From Rhizobiaceae bacterium (GTDB taxonomy: Bacteria > Pseudomonadota > Alphaproteobacteria > Rhizobiales > Rhizobiaceae), in NCBI GenBank assembly GCA_017643025.1, contig JAEPOG010000006.1:372001-436000 (forward strand): a stretch of 64,000 nucleotides of DNA, written 5' to 3'. Positions 62,813 through 64,000 of this stretch are shown here, one piece after another (position 1 is the first letter of the stretch; each line of letters begins with the position of its first letter). The notes under the pieces were generated by a model, which saw only the letters and a list, made by a program, of their open reading frames with translations, made no database searches and had not been told where the DNA came from. The position numbers and the translations under genes were made by a program.

Positions 62813-63553
62813 CTAGGCGGAGCTGCCGCGCAGCAGTTCCCGATAGCGGCTGAGGCTGCCGCGCAGGTGGGTGCGCATCGCGTCGCGGGCGCCTTCTTCA
62901 TTGCGCGCCGAAATGGCGTCGGCGATCTCGCGGTGTTCCGCCTGGATCTTTTCAAGATAGGGAACACTGGTCTTCTCGTCGTTTCCGGTCTGCAGCGAGG
63001 TGCGCGGTATCACCGAGCGGCCAAGCATCTCGAGGACCTCCCTGAACCGCGGATTGTTGGTTGCGTCCGCAATTGCCAGATGGAAGGCGAAATCGGCATC
63101 GAAGGTAGACAGGCCGGCCTGGATGGCGCGGCTGAATTCGTGCAGACGCTCATAGAGGGTCTCTTCCTGCGCAGGCGACCGACGCTGCGCCGCAAGTGAA
63201 GCAGACTCTAGCTCAATCGCCGTCCGTAATTCCAGCGCCTCGATCATGGACGAGACGCGCTGCGCATCGACTTGCAGGAAACCCGGACCGCTGGCAGCCT
63301 GATTGGAGATCACGAACACGCCAGAGCCCTGGCGGGCCTGGACAAGTCCGTCCGCCCGCAGTTGGGCAATCGCTTCGCGGATGACCGTTCGCGACACCGA
63401 ATACTGCTCGGTAAGCTGCGCCTCCGACGGCAGCTTCTCGCCGATCGAATAGCGACTACCAAGAATGGTGTTGCGCAAATCCGCGAATACCGAGGAGACA
63501 AGCGTCCCTTTGCCGGTGTCAGTCGTGCCGCCTTCTGGTCCCGCCAATTCCAA
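62813..63553 (-). CDS. GntR-family (FadR subfamily) regulator of uronate genes
   Basis: About 246 residues with an N-terminal winged helix (YSIGEKLPSEAQLTEQYSVS then RTVIREAIAQLRADG) and a C-terminal FCD domain with metal-type DADFAFHLAIAD and EHREIADAI. No in-frame ATG exists at the N-terminus. The start is a TTG at 63553 or, with GGAG at better spacing, the TTG at 63547. An ATG at 63560 is out of frame and stops after 13 codons. It lies between kdgD and dctP, both of whose promoters carry TGTATGAT, so it probably represses them until a uronate-derived acid binds. Confidence 0.84.
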   Translation of the reverse strand: MELAGPEGGTTDTGKGTLVSSVFADLRNTILGSRYSIGEKLPSEAQLTEQYSVSRTVIREAIAQLRADGLVQARQGSGVFVISNQAASGPGFLQVDAQRVSSMIEALELRTAIELESASLAAQRRSPAQEETLYERLHEFSRAIQAGLSTFDADFAFHLAIADATNNPRFREVLEMLGRSVIPRTSLQTGNDEKTSVPYLEKIQAEHREIADAISARNEEGARDAMRTHLRGSLSRYRELLRGSSA

Positions 63554-63614
63554 ACTCCATCAAGCCCTGCCGGTATCGGCTCAGGGGAGGGTGCACGATA
63601 GCTTATAAGATATG

Positions 63615-63642
63615 TTGACGCAAATTGGTCAATCTGTATGAT
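63615..63642 (+). promoter_or_regulatory. Promoter of the TRAP importer with candidate operator
   Basis: TTGACG (63615-63620) and TATGAT (63637-63642) are 16 bp apart. The shared word TGTATGAT (63635-63642) covers the -10. A minus-strand TTGACC (63627-63632) with TTATAA (63603-63608) overlaps it and would drive the regulator, so one bound protein could control both directions. Confidence 0.55.
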
Positions 63643-63677
63643 AAGTGAGATAGCTTCTGCATCATCAGGGAGGAAAC

Positions 63678-64000
63678 ATGATGAACATGCTGAGCAACAT
63701 CCGCCGGGTGAGCTTGGCCGCGGTAGCGGCGACGGCATTTGCAATGCCGGCACTCGCCGACAACTGGCGCGGCTGGAACATTCACCCCGAAGGCTACCCG
63801 AACACCGTTGCGATGGACCAGTTCGTCGCCGAGGTGAACGAAAAGACTGAAGGGCGAGTGACCGCCGAGGTCTTCCACAGCGGCACGCTGGGCTCGCAGC
63901 CCGACGCGATCGAGCAAACGCGCAACAACGCGCTTCAATTCGCCAATTTCAACATGGGGCCAATGGGTGAGATCGTGCCGGCGACGAACGTTTTGTCGCT
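63678..64000 (+). CDS. TRAP transporter substrate-binding protein DctP (partial)
   Basis: About 107 N-terminal residues are visible before the right edge. A signal peptide (MMNMLSNIRRVSLAAVAATA, cleaved after ALA) is followed by a DctP-fold opening: WNIHPEGYPNTVAMDQFVAE, TEGRVTAEVFHSGTLGSQ and ARNNALQFANFNMG-like sequence. GGGAGG lies upstream of two adjacent ATGs. The position next to gli-gci-kdgD suggests a galacturonate or glucuronate ligand. The membrane subunits should follow beyond the window. Confidence 0.87.
   Translation, partial: MMNMLSNIRRVSLAAVAATAFAMPALADNWRGWNIHPEGYPNTVAMDQFVAEVNEKTEGRVTAEVFHSGTLGSQPDAIEQTRNNALQFANFNMGPMGEIVPATNVLS

Overview
This is a GC-rich, gene-dense stretch of an alphaproteobacterial chromosome, most likely from the Hyphomicrobiales (Rhizobium/Mesorhizobium/Phyllobacteriaceae side). 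The order of the rhamnose genes matches the one known from Rhizobium leguminosarum. The galactarolactone enzymes are of the Agrobacterium type. Phosphatidylcholine synthase, an IalB-family protein, HspQ and an ScfR-type regulator fit the same group. I see no tRNA, rRNA, insertion sequence, phage gene or CRISPR array. Genus-level assignment is inference.

Left end (1-10346): a complete L-rhamnose locus. rhaD and rhaI read leftward. rhaR-rhaS-rhaT-rhaP-rhaQ-rhaM-rhaK read rightward. A compact divergent promoter lies between them, with tandem and inverted repeats suited to a DeoR repressor. The ABC importer brings in L-rhamnose, RhaM interconverts anomers, RhaI and RhaK make rhamnulose and its phosphate, and RhaD cleaves the phosphate and carries the fused dehydrogenase.

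10382-20281: a second sugar locus under a FadR-type GntR regulator. It holds a sugar ABC importer, an aldose 1-dehydrogenase-like aldo/keto reductase, two lactonase candidates (SMP-30 and amidohydrolase type) and a divergent FAH-fold enzyme resembling 2-keto-3-deoxy-sugar-acid dehydratases. This looks like an oxidative, non-phosphorylating route for D-arabinose, L-fucose or a related sugar. The sugar-acid dehydratase is missing from the window. A 14-bp operator-like word is repeated on both sides of the divergent promoter.

20278-41960: mostly core genes. These are an acyltransferase, ccdA, glmU, glmS, a DUF502 protein, recG, sdhE-mfd, a DsbA-like protein with an orphan peptide-type binding protein, an IalB protein, hspQ, an AEC transporter, a UbiH-like hydroxylase, and an overlapping DUF2182-DUF1326-pcs-qor run.

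42070-49484: a BMP-type (nucleoside-like) ABC importer ending in a strong terminator, then a glutathione transferase, a glyoxalase-fold protein, rpe and a thioredoxin-fold protein.

49521-59813: a branched-chain/urea-type ABC importer (SBP-H-M-G-F) faces an ScfR-type regulator, a single-domain response regulator, a two-helix membrane protein and a sodium:solute-symporter/histidine-kinase fusion. The last three genes overlap. This block is the best candidate for an incompletely described sensing system: a transporter-shaped sensor with a possible small partner, next to an acyl-CoA-type regulator and an importer.

59827-64000: hexuronate catabolism. gli-gci-kdgD read leftward, with a GntR regulator and the start of a TRAP importer (dctP) cut by the window edge. 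This is the lower part of the oxidative galacturonate/glucuronate pathway.

A theme across the window is that each multi-gene importer operon led by its binding-protein gene has a strong hairpin without a T-run just after that gene, as expected for differential expression of binding protein over membrane parts.
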